A DNA stretch of 64,000 nucleotides. It comes from Symsagittifera roscoffensis (Eukaryota > Xenacoelomorpha > Acoela > Convolutidae). Made by a program: the position numbers and the translations under genes. Below the pieces are notes generated by a model. That model saw nothing but the letters and a program-made list of their open reading frames with translations, made no database searches and had not been told where the DNA came from. The stretch covers positions 33,292,682 through 33,356,681 of the forward strand of contig NC_087063.1 of the NCBI RefSeq assembly GCF_963678635.1. Reading direction: 5' to 3'. Positions 1 through 9,269 of this stretch are shown here, piece by piece; position 1 is the first letter of the stretch; every line of letters begins with the position of its first letter.

Positions 1-209
1 AATATCAAAACAATTTTTTTTTTTTAATTTTTCTAAAAATTTTCCAAGTTTTTTCTGAAAAAACTTTTAGTGAGAAAAAATTCAAAAATCACAAAAATCG
101 TCATATCTCCTGAACTAAAAGGCTCCAGAGCATCATTTTTTTGTCAAGAACTGCAATATATAGTTGGTGGTCTTGCAGCATTTACCCAAGGTATTCGTAA
201 TTTAACATT

Positions 210-1808
210 TTAAAAATTAAATACTAAAGATGTCAGCTCGTTGTTATTTAATAGGTATCCATTTTTGAATTTATGATAATAACATTTTAGTTTTTCAAAG
301 TTCGCATTTTCGATATCATTTAGAAGTAAGCCCCTTGTTCTGAGAACATTATAAAACCTAGATCCCCGATACGCCACTGAGTGTTTTTCGAATAGTCTTT
401 TCCTAAATGTTTCTTTTAGCATGTTGGGTTTTCCCCTACGGGTTTCGCGTAATGGATTTTCAAATTCAAATAAATTATTCAAAAAATTTTCGCTATGAAG
501 TTTATTAATCGATCGCAGCACGAATTTTAGTAATTCATAGACATGGAGCTCATGGACTGTTAGTATTTGATGTTTAATGAAAATGTCTTCGGAGTGGTCC
601 CTACGATTTCTGAAAAATATTAATTTAAGAATCTTTTTCTGAAGCATAAAAATCGGCAGCAAAGATGAGTAGCTGCAACAACCGTAGACCAGAATACCAT
701 ATTGGATTGTTGTTGTGATTTTACTACGATAGTACTCTAAGAGCTGATGCCTAGGTGCGTAATAGCGTAGCTTGGAAATAATGCCCGATTGCTTGGCTAA
801 TCGCATTTTTACATTGTCTATATGCAAAACGAACGATAATTTGGAGTCAATGTATACACCCAGATATTTAATCACGGGTTCTTTCTTAATGTTACAGTTA
901 TTTAATTGAAAAGTCATTGAATTGGAAGTCTTTAAATTCATTTGTACCGTTTTATCCATTTTTATAATCGATTTATTTGCATTAAGCCAGTAGTTCAGTT
1001 TGATTATGTCCTCTTCAACTCGAAGATTTATTTGACCAATTGCTGTGACATTTGTATCATCGGCAAAAAGGACAATTTCTGTTGAGTTGCATGCATGAGG
1101 TAGGTCATTAATATATATAAGAAATAGTAACGGACCTAAAATAGATCCTTGAGGGACACCACAATTAATAGTCGACCAGTTTGAAGAAATTCCCTTAATT
1201 TCTACACGTTGAATTCTTTCATTTAGATATGATCTAAACCATTTATGCGCATTTCCTCTGATACCGTATGATTCGAGTTTTTGTAACAGAATATTATGTT
1301 CTATTGTGTCGAAGGCTTTTTTCAGATCAAAAAAGAAACTAATTATGCTTTTATTGCCATGGGAACGCATTTTTTCAGTAAAATCAACTAGTGCATCGAC
1401 AGTACTGTGTTTTGATCGAAAACCAAACTGCCTACAATAAATTAGTGAGAATTTTTCTAGATAATTATAAATTCTTGTGTACATGGCTCTCTCAAAGATT
1501 TTACTCCACACTATTAGGAGAGATATTGGTCTGTAATTGTTTTCTACAACTCTTGATCCGCTTTTATGCATAGGGAAAACTTTCGCTCTTTTTAATCTAT
1601 CTGGAAAAATGCCCTGTAAAAAGGAGTTGTTAATTAAAGAAGCTAAGTAAGGAATGGTTGCTGGTGCCGATAATTTAACTAATATGTTGTTTACATTGTC
1701 GTCTCCCGATGAAGATTTATTATCAAGATTGTCGATGATTTTTTGCACTTCACATTCTGTAACAGGATATAGAAAAACCGACTGCTCAGCCTGATTAAGA
1801 GATGGCAA
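210..1808 (-). CDS. LINE ORF2, reverse transcriptase part
   Basis: This open segment of 532 residues is the RT of the LINE, which would copy element RNA into DNA at a nicked target. Motifs in order: YRPISLL (fingers, residues about 92-98), FGFRSKHST, the motif A aspartate in FDLKKAFDTIEH, GVPQGSILGPLLFLIYINDL and the catalytic box LFADDT. A thumb-like C-terminal part with many Lys/Arg follows. The listed start is only the first Met after the break: the same frame is open upstream and reads IAERFNKFFSAIG, the usual linker just before the RT, then a TAG. It belongs in one ORF with the endonuclease at 1844-3106. All RT catalytic residues are present. Confidence 0.93.
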   Translation of the reverse strand: MPSLNQAEQSVFLYPVTECEVQKIIDNLDNKSSSGDDNVNNILVKLSAPATIPYLASLINNSFLQGIFPDRLKRAKVFPMHKSGSRVVENNYRPISLLIVWSKIFERAMYTRIYNYLEKFSLIYCRQFGFRSKHSTVDALVDFTEKMRSHGNKSIISFFFDLKKAFDTIEHNILLQKLESYGIRGNAHKWFRSYLNERIQRVEIKGISSNWSTINCGVPQGSILGPLLFLIYINDLPHACNSTEIVLFADDTNVTAIGQINLRVEEDIIKLNYWLNANKSIIKMDKTVQMNLKTSNSMTFQLNNCNIKKEPVIKYLGVYIDSKLSFVLHIDNVKMRLAKQSGIISKLRYYAPRHQLLEYYRSKITTTIQYGILVYGCCSYSSLLPIFMLQKKILKLIFFRNRRDHSEDIFIKHQILTVHELHVYELLKFVLRSINKLHSENFLNNLFEFENPLRETRRGKPNMLKETFRKRLFEKHSVAYRGSRFYNVLRTRGLLLNDIENANFEKLKCYYHKFKNGYLLNNNELTSLVFNF

Positions 1809-1843
1809 TGGTAAGTAATCTAAATTTTTCTTAAGCTATGTGC

Positions 1844-3106
1844 CTATAGCTGAGAAGAATTTATTAAATCTCTCAGCAATATCAAATGTTGACGGAGCTT
1901 CCTTGTGCTGCAGACAGGATAGGTTTCAAGCACTGGAACACTTGCATCTTTAATTGTTTTTCCACTTAAATCATTGATTAGTTTATATGTTTGTCTTGAG
2001 TCTCCTATACATGCTGTAAATTTCTTATTGTAGTATTTTCTTTTCGCCGATTTAATTTCTTTTTCTAACTTAGATCTTAAGTTTTTAAAATTTTCTAATA
2101 TTATCTGATTTATTGAATTACTTTTCCATAAACGGTGGGCTCTATTTCTTTTGGTGCGTAAATTTTTTAACGTATTGTTGAACCACTTTGGTTTTTGGAA
2201 CTCAGGTTTTCTGTTTATTCTCATGGGTGCAAAGTATGTTGTAATCTTGTTGAAAGCAGCAGAAAAACTGTTAAAGGATTCCGATGGATCAGTAGAATGA
2301 CATATTTGTATAATATCACTTAGCTCAGTATGTAAAGCGTTTATATACATATCTGATTTATGCTTGCTTTTAATAAATTGTAGGTCACGAAATAAACAAT
2401 TTTTTCGATTTATTAAATATGGAAGAGTCCATTGCAAGAGGATAGGGATATGATCCGAGAAGTTTTGGCATTCGAGGACTTGGTGGTCTGTTTCGGTTAA
2501 ATTTTGATAAATGAAATGATCTAGACATGTATTTGTTGTATCAGTAACTGTTGTTCCTTTGGTATCGCCAAGTTCAAAACCATTCGAAAAAATGCAATTC
2601 AGGTAGTTGTTAGATAGTTGATTAACTTTTGAAATGTCAATAATAAAATCGCCACAGATAACAAAGGGAATTGCGGGTGAGGAGTTATCTTCCAAAAATT
2701 TATCAAGTTGATCAATAAATGTTAATTTGTTTATTCTAGGAGGGTTGTATAATACGGCTATTTTAAACTGGTAGTTACTTTTTTCAATTGACACAAGGGT
2801 GCATTCATCGATGCTCGTGGTAGTTTGTTTTAGGAGCTTGAAATCTTCACGTATTTGTATCATTGCACCACCTCCACGGCTTTTTCTGTTACATGTTACA
2901 AACTTATTATAGCCATCAATGAGATAGCATTTACTGTCATCGTTTTCTGTTAGCCATGTTTCTGATAGACATAAAATAGAAGGAGGAGACTCAAGACTGT
3001 ATACTAGTGCTTCCAATTCACTTAGATGACCTTTCAAAGAGCGAACGTTTATATGTAGCACTGAAATTTTAGGTTCCGAAGGGGGACTCCGATTGATAGA
3101 AAACAC
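1844..3106 (-). CDS. LINE ORF2, APE-type endonuclease part
   Basis: N-terminal half of ORF2, 420 residues. The endonuclease/exonuclease/phosphatase fold is shown by LHINVRSL near the start, LSETWL (metal-binding Glu), a GDF box and SDHIPILL (catalytic Asp-His) around residue 220. In this family such enzymes nick the target DNA to prime reverse transcription. One oddity: the GDFN box reads GDFIID, so the conserved Asn is replaced by Ile. The part after about residue 240 is the Lys/Arg-rich linker to the RT. The start Met overlaps the end of ORF1 by 38 bases. The frame is lost at about 1930, where the RT frame takes over. Confidence 0.9.
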   Translation of the reverse strand: MFSINRSPPSEPKISVLHINVRSLKGHLSELEALVYSLESPPSILCLSETWLTENDDSKCYLIDGYNKFVTCNRKSRGGGAMIQIREDFKLLKQTTTSIDECTLVSIEKSNYQFKIAVLYNPPRINKLTFIDQLDKFLEDNSSPAIPFVICGDFIIDISKVNQLSNNYLNCIFSNGFELGDTKGTTVTDTTNTCLDHFIYQNLTETDHQVLECQNFSDHIPILLQWTLPYLINRKNCLFRDLQFIKSKHKSDMYINALHTELSDIIQICHSTDPSESFNSFSAAFNKITTYFAPMRINRKPEFQKPKWFNNTLKNLRTKRNRAHRLWKSNSINQIILENFKNLRSKLEKEIKSAKRKYYNKKFTACIGDSRQTYKLINDLSGKTIKDASVPVLETYPVCSTRKLRQHLILLRDLINSSQL

Positions 3107-3909
3107 CAGTAAAGCAACTCATAACATCATTGACTGAATATTTAAGCAAATCCCCGCCTTCGTAGAGCCCGGTTTTTTTCTTTATGCAATTGTCATTTTT
3201 CATCTGATAGAAGAGAGTTTCCTCTCTTGACCCAGCCGAAGCAATACGGTTGTCTCCTTTCATCAGTTTAAGAAAGTTGAGTCTCGCCTTAGTGAGGTCC
3301 TCGAATATCTTTATATCTTTCGTGCTTTCTTCTCGTTTAATTGACGCTTCTTTTCTAGAATTTCAACCTTGGCAACTCGCCGACAAAAATGAACAATGAT
3401 GGGTTTGGATTTTCCCCAACCTGGCAGACGATGCGCGATCGATATATCATGTGGGTGATATTTGCACCGATGCTTTTGGCAATGTTCACTACTTTATTGG
3501 CAGTATCAGCATTAGATCCGTGGTTTCCTTCTTCCGCTTCGCTGGCTACACCGATAGTTCGCAGGTTTTCCCTTCTGGTGTAACTCTCTACTAACTCGGT
3601 TTCACAAAGACTTTTCAGGTTGCACCGTCCTTCTTGTAAACATAATTGGCTTTTGACTTCTGAGAAAACTTGTTTCTTCATATCACTCGTAGCGTAATCG
3701 ATCATGGCCTTCATCACTTCTTTCATATCCTGTTTCAGTTTGGCAAACATAGTTGGAATGATATCGTTAATCGATGTTTTGATGGTTGTCTCGATTAATT
3801 GCAATAAGTTGGTGTCAGCTGGGTTTTGTTGTTCGATGGGACTTAGAACCCCGCAACCTCGTTTGTTGCAAGCCTTTGGAATGGGTGTCTGTCCTTGGAA
3901 TTTGAGCAT
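3069..3909 (-). pseudogene. LINE ORF1, nucleic-acid-binding protein, frameshifted
   Basis: ORF1 of the LINE in two pieces. Residues 1-184 (3355-3909) have a helical, coiled-coil-like stretch followed by ESYTRRENLRTIGV, the entry to the RRM-like domain shared by many metazoan LINE ORF1 proteins. The end of the protein is in another frame at 3069-3263 and reads MKGDNRIASAGSREETLFYQ, matching the C-terminal domain of the same protein type. The frame is lost near 3355 after the ELPRLKF segment. In this family the protein coats element RNA as a chaperone. A Cys-containing segment lies near residues 90-105, but no CCHC knuckle is seen. Confidence 0.78.
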
Positions 3910-4238
3910 AGGGACATTTTCCGTGGCGTCTACTTCTAATTGGACTTCAGCTGGAGTGTTCTAGTCAGCGTCGGAATTTGGGGCGTAGTTTGATTGATCA
4001 TCGGCCCGCTGTTTGATTGAACATGAGTCATGATCATTTACAGCTTCTGAAACTACTTAATAAGTTTATCACAACAATTAGGCTATTATCCTGGCTTTGA
4101 ACGCTCAGCTGAATCAAAGAGCTTTTGCAGCATCAAGATCTAAAACTATAAAACTTTGTTCTAACAACGCATATGTTCGCCCGTCAATTTTTCAAAGATC
4201 GGAGAATTAATCCATCTAACCTTTCGTTTGTGATTTAG

Positions 4239-4658
4239 GTTCCTATGGTGACTATACGTTTTTGTATGCATATCAGGACAATGAGCAGTGGGAACTGGTG
4301 CAGCCGGTCTCCCTGGTGCAGAAGGAGAGAAGATTAACCCACGGGGATTATCCAAACACTACAATTAATGAGGACTTTGTTGATTTAAGGATCAAACGAA
4401 GGAGATTATTTTACGTTATTTTCCTGATATTCCCTACTTTATTGTTATACATGCTGTCTGGATGTACTTTTTTCTCAGCAGCTGAATCCGGGGAGAACGT
4501 TTCTTTTCCTGTCACTCTCCTATTAGCACAGATAGTGTCTTTTGGATCGCTCGCTAATATTTTTCCACCCAGCTCTAAAAATATACCCTCGCTAATAGTA
4601 TATTTTGTGCTTGCTGTGACAGTTCATATGAGTGCGAGCTGCCTTTTTGCAAATGCTG
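4239..4658 (+). CDS. Cys-loop ligand-gated channel (nicotinic-type) exon: loop C to TM3
   Basis: An internal exon of a pentameric neurotransmitter-gated channel subunit in the cell membrane. It starts after a TTTAG acceptor (AG at 4237-4238) and ends at a GTAGG donor at 4659, phase 1 at the 3' end. It encodes the loop C strand (SYGDYTFLY, then ELVQPV), the pre-TM1 arginines (RIKRRRLFYV), TM1 (LFYVIFLIFPTLLLYML), TM2 (GENVSFPVTLLLAQIV) and TM3 (LIVYFVLAVTVHMS). Glu at the -1' position and Leu at 9' of TM2 fit a cation channel; the 0' Lys is Asn and the 20' Glu is Asn. No vicinal Cys pair is present in loop C, so it looks like a non-alpha subunit. Earlier exons (signal peptide, Cys loop) are not in the window. 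Confidence 0.82.
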
Positions 4659-4682
4659 GTAGGATTTTCATTTATCTTGTTA

Positions 4683-5176
4683 ATTGTTCCGACTTTCGAT
4701 ACGAAAGTAACGGAATATTTGTGCTCGGGGTGGGTTTTTTTTTCTTCAGACAAATTTCGACTTTTTAATTAGCCATTTTTGACAGAAATTTTTCATATCA
4801 TTCAAAAGATATTGTTGTCCTGAGCTTAAATTTGAAAAGATATTTTACCTATTTGGCCAATTTTGGCCAATTTGGGACAATTAACGCGCGATATATTTCG
4901 CGCTATTAACGCGCAAGCGGAGATTTAATCCGTCTTAGAAGTCGTTCCAAATTGGTTGAAAGAAAGATATTTACCATAATTGATTTGTTACAATGAGCGA
5001 AATTTATTCTTTTGTACTTTATATGGCGTGTGGGGGGATGATTTCATAAAAAAAGTCCAATTTTTGAAAAAATTTGTCATTTTTTTTTATTACATTTGAT
5101 TTTTTCAAGTTGCTAATGCTCGATAAACCTTAAAAGGCAGTCGGAACAATCAGGGCTTCGCCCTGATACGAGCAGT
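4683..5176 (+). repeat. Repeat X, copy 1 (in the receptor intron)
   Basis: First of seven near-complete copies of a ~500-530 bp dispersed repeat. In this orientation it starts TTGTTCCGACTTTCG, with a hairpin ACTTTCGATACGAAAGT, and ends with the hairpin CAGGGCTTCGCCCTG followed by ATACGAGCAG. It carries a central GCGCGATATATTTCGCGC near-palindrome. It begins 25 bases after the 5' splice site of the receptor exon. Confidence 0.9.
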
Positions 5177-5235
5177 TTTATTTAACTATAGTTTTTTTAA
5201 ACTGATTTTCAGTTTTAAAATAAAGTATATTTCAG

Positions 5236-5495
5236 CAGTAAACCTTCAACTGAAGAGCCCTTCCACGAAGCTACGACAAATTGCGAAAGTTATAGTAACG
5301 CAAAAGACCGTAAGGATGTTTGGATTCTATCGAAATCACCATTCAGACTCGGTAAATCCTGATATTTCAAATGATCTCTTGATCGAAAGAAGTGATTCAT
5401 TGAACGAAGAAAAATCCGAACCGAAAATGGACAAAGAAGTGCAGCACATCAATCAACTCGACGAAAAGAAATATGGAAGATATTTGTATCACTAG
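5236..5495 (+). pseudogene. Cys-loop receptor exon 2: cytoplasmic loop and decayed TM4
   Basis: Continues the receptor exon at 4239-4658 in matching phase: exon 1 leaves one base (g), completed here by CA or TA. The acceptor is a NAGNAG tandem (TTCAGCAG), so two products differing by one Ala are possible. The reading VNLQLKSPSTKLRQ follows TM3 directly, as in nicotinic subunits, and leads into a hydrophilic cytoplasmic loop (MDKEVQHINQLDEKK). This frame stops at the TAG at 5493. Just before, a second frame reads EIWKIFVSLVECF, like the amphipathic helix before TM4, and a third reads FLLIFNYDLMLGIIINF, like TM4 itself (to about 5575). Two small frameshifts, one at a T run, therefore separate the loop from TM4. 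Confidence 0.7.
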
Positions 5496-5659
5496 TGGAG
5501 TGTTTTTACTGATATTCAATTATGATCTTATGTTGGGTATAATAATCAACTTCAGACGGGTCCTAATCCCCGTTTGAAAGTTGTAACACAGTTGAATGTA
5601 CTGTAATGTTCAATTGCTTTGTTGATGTCCCATGTATAAACATACAACGCTCTATTTGA

Positions 5660-6173
5660 AACAAGTCTGCTCGTATCAGGGCGAAGCCCTGAATGTTCCG
5701 ACTGCCCGTTAAGGTTTATGGAGCAGTAATAACATAAGGAAAATAAATGTAATAAAAAAAATGAATTTTTTTTTTAAACTTGAAATTGTTTTGGAAAATC
5801 ATCCCTCCCACACGCCATATAAAAAACAAAAGGATAGGTTTCGCTCCTGTAGCAAAACAATTATGGCAAATAAGCTTCTTTCAACCAATTTGGAACGATT
5901 TCTAAGACCAATTAACTCTCCGCCTACGCGTTAAGAGCGCGAAATATATCGCGCATTAATTTTCCCAAATTTGCCAAAATGGTAATCTTTAAACCCCCGT
6001 AACTTTACGAAAAATGATCACAGGTGAAATATTTTCTCAAGTTTGAGCTTAGGACAACAATACTTTTCGAATGATAAAAAAAATTCCGTCAAAAATGGCT
6101 AGTTAAAAAGTCGAAATTTGTCTGAAGAAAAAAACCCCACCCCGAGCACAAACATCGAAAGTCGGAACAATAA
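5660..6173 (-). repeat. Repeat X, copy 2
   Basis: Inverted relative to copy 1 at 4683-5176. On the plus strand it starts ACAAGTCTGCTCGTATCAGG and ends AAAGTCGGAACAATAA. The outer hairpin CAGGGCGAAGCCCTG is intact; the inner hairpin is damaged (ACATCGAAAGTCGG). The pair places receptor exon 2 in the loop of a ~500 bp inverted repeat. Confidence 0.9.
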
Positions 6174-6721
6174 TTTGAGTTTTAATTTGAATGGGATTTG
6201 TTTCTGCCAAAATCTACATTAGACGCTTCAAAAGGGCAGATAAGCAAATTAGAAAACATAAAACGTAAGTGCATAATTGTGGAGGATACTCACCTATGAT
6301 CTTTTTTTTCCAGGGATCGCTTTTGAAAATTGTCGATTTGAGATAAATAACGTTCTCATAACAGTCTTTACTAATGAAAAATAATGATCACCTCTAATAA
6401 AGTATTGGGAGAATCTAACAATTCTATGTAAATCTGAACTCAGCTACAAAGGAAATCTCTTATAATCTTTTATAATCTCTTATAATCTCTTATAATCTAT
6501 TATAATCAATTATAATCTATTATAATCTATCAATATGGAAGATATTTGTATCACTAGTGGAGTGTTTTTACTGATATTCAATTATGATCTTATGTTGGGT
6601 ATAATAATCAACTTCAGACGGGTCCTAATCCCCGTTTGAAAGTTGTAACACAGTTGAATGTACTGTAATGTTCAATTGCTTTGTTGATGTCCCATGTATA
6701 AACATACAACGCTCTATTTGA

Positions 6722-7235
6722 AACAAGTCTGCTCGTATCAGGGCGAAGCCCTGAATGTTCCGACTGCCCGTTAAGGTTTATGGAGCAGTAATAACATAAG
6801 GAAAATAAATGTAATAAAAAAAATGAATTTTTTTTTTAAACTTGAAATTGTTTTGGAAAATCATCCCTCCCACACGCCATATAAAAAACAAAAGGATAGG
6901 TTTCGCTCCTGTAGCAAAACAATTATGGCAAATAAGCTTCTTTCAACCAATTTGGAACGATTTCTAAGACCAATTAACTCTCCGCCTACGCGTTAAGAGC
7001 GCGAAATATATCGCGCATTAATTTTCCCAAATTTGCCAAAATGGTAATCTTTAAACCCCCGTAACTTTACGAAAAATGATCACAGGTGAAATATTTTCTC
7101 AAGTTTGAGCTTAGGACAACAATACTTTTCGAATGATAAAAAAAATTCCGTCAAAAATGGCTAGTTAAAAAGTCGAAATTTGTCTGAAGAAAAAAACCCC
7201 ACCCCGAGCACAAACATCGAAAGTCGGAACAATAA
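6722..7235 (-). repeat. Repeat X, copy 3 (duplicate of copy 2)
   Basis: Copy 2 shifted by exactly 1,062 bases; it arose by the tandem duplication rather than by a separate insertion. Confidence 0.9.
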
Positions 7236-7504
7236 TTTGAGTTTTAATTTGAATGGGATTTGTTTCTGCCAAAATCTACATTAGACGCTTCAAAAGGGCA
7301 GATAAGCAAATTAGAAAACATAAAACGTAAGTGCATAATTGTGGAGGATACTCACCTATGATCTTTTTTTTCCAGGGATCGCTTTTGAAAATTGTCGATT
7401 TGAGATAAATAACGTTCTCATAACAGTCTTTACTAATGAAAAATAATGATCACCTCTAATAAAGTATTGGGAGAATCTAACAATTCTATGTAAATCTGAA
7501 CTCA

Positions 7505-7610
7505 GCTACAAAGGAAATCTCTTATAATCTTTTATAATCTCTTATAATCTCTTATAATCTATTATAATCAATTATAATCTATTATAATCTATTATAATAC
7601 ATTATATTAC
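7505..7610. repeat. TTATAATC tandem array
   Basis: Short head-to-tail units of the form CTTATAATCT and ATTATAATCA. The first duplication copy holds the same array at 6464-6530. Its core is the self-complementary octamer ATTATAAT seen in several other places in the window. Confidence 0.75.
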
Positions 7611-9269
7611 TTTTTTCTGTCAAAAAGTGAGCAGTCTTGTCACTCTTTGGTTCATCTGAACACAAATCTTTACCACGAATAATGGTCAAATTAAAAAATT
7701 GCTCTAGGGTTTCAAAAATTTAACCAAGCTGCTCGTACCAGCGCAAAGCCATAGATATTCCGATAGCCCTATAAAATCGATAAAATAGTTTTGATTACAT
7801 AATTGATCTGTAAATCAAAAATTATTTTTCTTATATGCTCATCTTTTTGAAATTTTTATGCAAATTATCGATTTCAATCTGAAGAAAAAAAATCAAAGAA
7901 TGAAAACAAAAGGAATCTTGCAGCTAACAATTGTTCTATGATAATCTCAACACTGATAATTAGTTAGATAGTTAGATTTCAGATAGTTAAAAATGACAAC
8001 CGAGCTCAAATGGCGTGGTGTACAGACCCGCACTCAGACAAAAGAGAAAAAAATTGATTATATTACAATTAAATTTGTACTTTCATCAAAAATATATTTA
8101 TTTGTTTATAAGCGCCAAATTTAGAATTTTAAACAATTTATAATCCATTATAATGATAACATTTTTCGTGACATTATAATAAATCATAATCAATTATAAT
8201 TGTTTATAACTTTTCCGAAAATCTCTTATAATCTGTTATAATCTCTTATAATCAATTATAAGATATTATAATATTTTTTGTCAAAAATCTCTAAATTTGA
8301 GATGTCTTGTCACTTTTTGGTTCTTCTGAACACAAAATTTTACCACGAAACAAAAGTTTCATAGAAATCCCTTCATATTAGTTGAAAGAATCCTGCGGTA
8401 GGAGAAATTTAACTCTTCTATAAAAATCATGAAACTGAAAATGAGACTGTGTGCTGATAATTTGGTGGTCAAAAAAACTTAAAATGTGCATCATGAAACA
8501 ATAAAAATCAATAAGAAAGGAAACAAAATCGACATAAATTAAAATTGGTTTGAAAACTGCTAAAAACAATTTTCTCATTTTTTTTTCATAAGCCCACGTC
8601 TACGAAAAGCATAAAATATATGCAATTTAGATGGAAGGTCGAAGACAAAATGGACAAACAAAAGGGATTATAAACAATTATAAAAAATCATAATGGATTT
8701 TTTCTGCAAAATAAATAAGATAGAAATTCGGATGAAAAAATCAATCATAATGTATTCTAATTGATTATATTTGATTCCAAAAAGATAATTATAATCGATT
8801 ATTAATGGTACTAAAATCATATTATAATCGATTAGTAACGTCTGAAACTGGATGCAGGGAGGGTACAAATTTTGTACAATGGTGGCACATTCCGCAAAAA
8901 TTAGAAATGTTGGCACATTCCGCAAGTTCGAAAATCGCAAAAGTTTATGATTGAGATGAAATACTCGGCTTCAGCTTCAACTAACTACTGGGCTGGGTGC
9001 TAGGTAAAAAAGACGACAAACCATTAAAACGACAAGACATCAAGAGGACAAGTAAGCGTTATTACATGTAAAATGAGCAGTTCGAATTGAAGCGGTTCAA
9101 ATTTCTCAGAAATACAATGTGGATAATTACGTGTAGCGTCACCTTAAAGTCCAATCAAAAACGGTCGTCGTCTTAACGGCCGGTCACCATTGGGCTACTT
9201 CTACAGAGTGTTTCAGCTACTCAATGACACCAAAGGAATCTACATAAAAAGAATGCTGCTTGATAAAAA
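7611..9269. other. Noncoding stretch with scattered ATTATAAT palindromes
   Basis: No convincing gene. Clusters of TTATAATCNATTATAAT-type units lie at about 8140-8275 and 8660-8840. A CCCGCACTCAGAC string at 8029 resembles the ends of the TIR family described at 9270 but no partner end was found. A pair of GGCACATTCCGCAA strings lies at 8884-8928. Open frames at 8378-8578 and 8668-8940 are AT-rich chance frames. Confidence 0.5.

Larger units (their letters stand above)
210..3909 (-). mobile_element. LINE (non-LTR retrotransposon), Jockey/CR1-like group
   Basis: Minus-strand element with the usual order ORF1 (coiled coil and RNA-binding domain), then ORF2 with an APE-type endonuclease and a reverse transcriptase. 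The extent given is the coding span; the 5' UTR probably runs to about 4100 and the 3' end is close to 200, but no poly-A tail or target duplication could be fixed. ORF2 is split by a frameshift and a stop near 1810-1930, ORF1 by one near 3260-3360, so this copy is dead unless these are assembly indels. It lies immediately upstream of the receptor exon at 4239, so it probably sits in an intron of that gene. The clade is judged from motif wording only and not from a tree. Confidence 0.9.
5471..7594 (+). repeat. 1,062 bp tandem duplication
   Basis: 5471-6532 is repeated directly at 6533-7594 with no difference that I could see by eye over long stretches. The unit carries the last 25 coding bases of receptor exon 2, the TM4-like segment, a whole repeat X in minus orientation and a terminal (C)TTATAATC array. 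Such identity implies a very recent duplication or a collapsed/duplicated assembly join. Confidence 0.92.

Noticed and set aside
4683-5176. Repeat X as a Helitron end
   Set aside because: A hairpin lies near the tip, but neither a CTRR terminus nor a TC start is present in either orientation.
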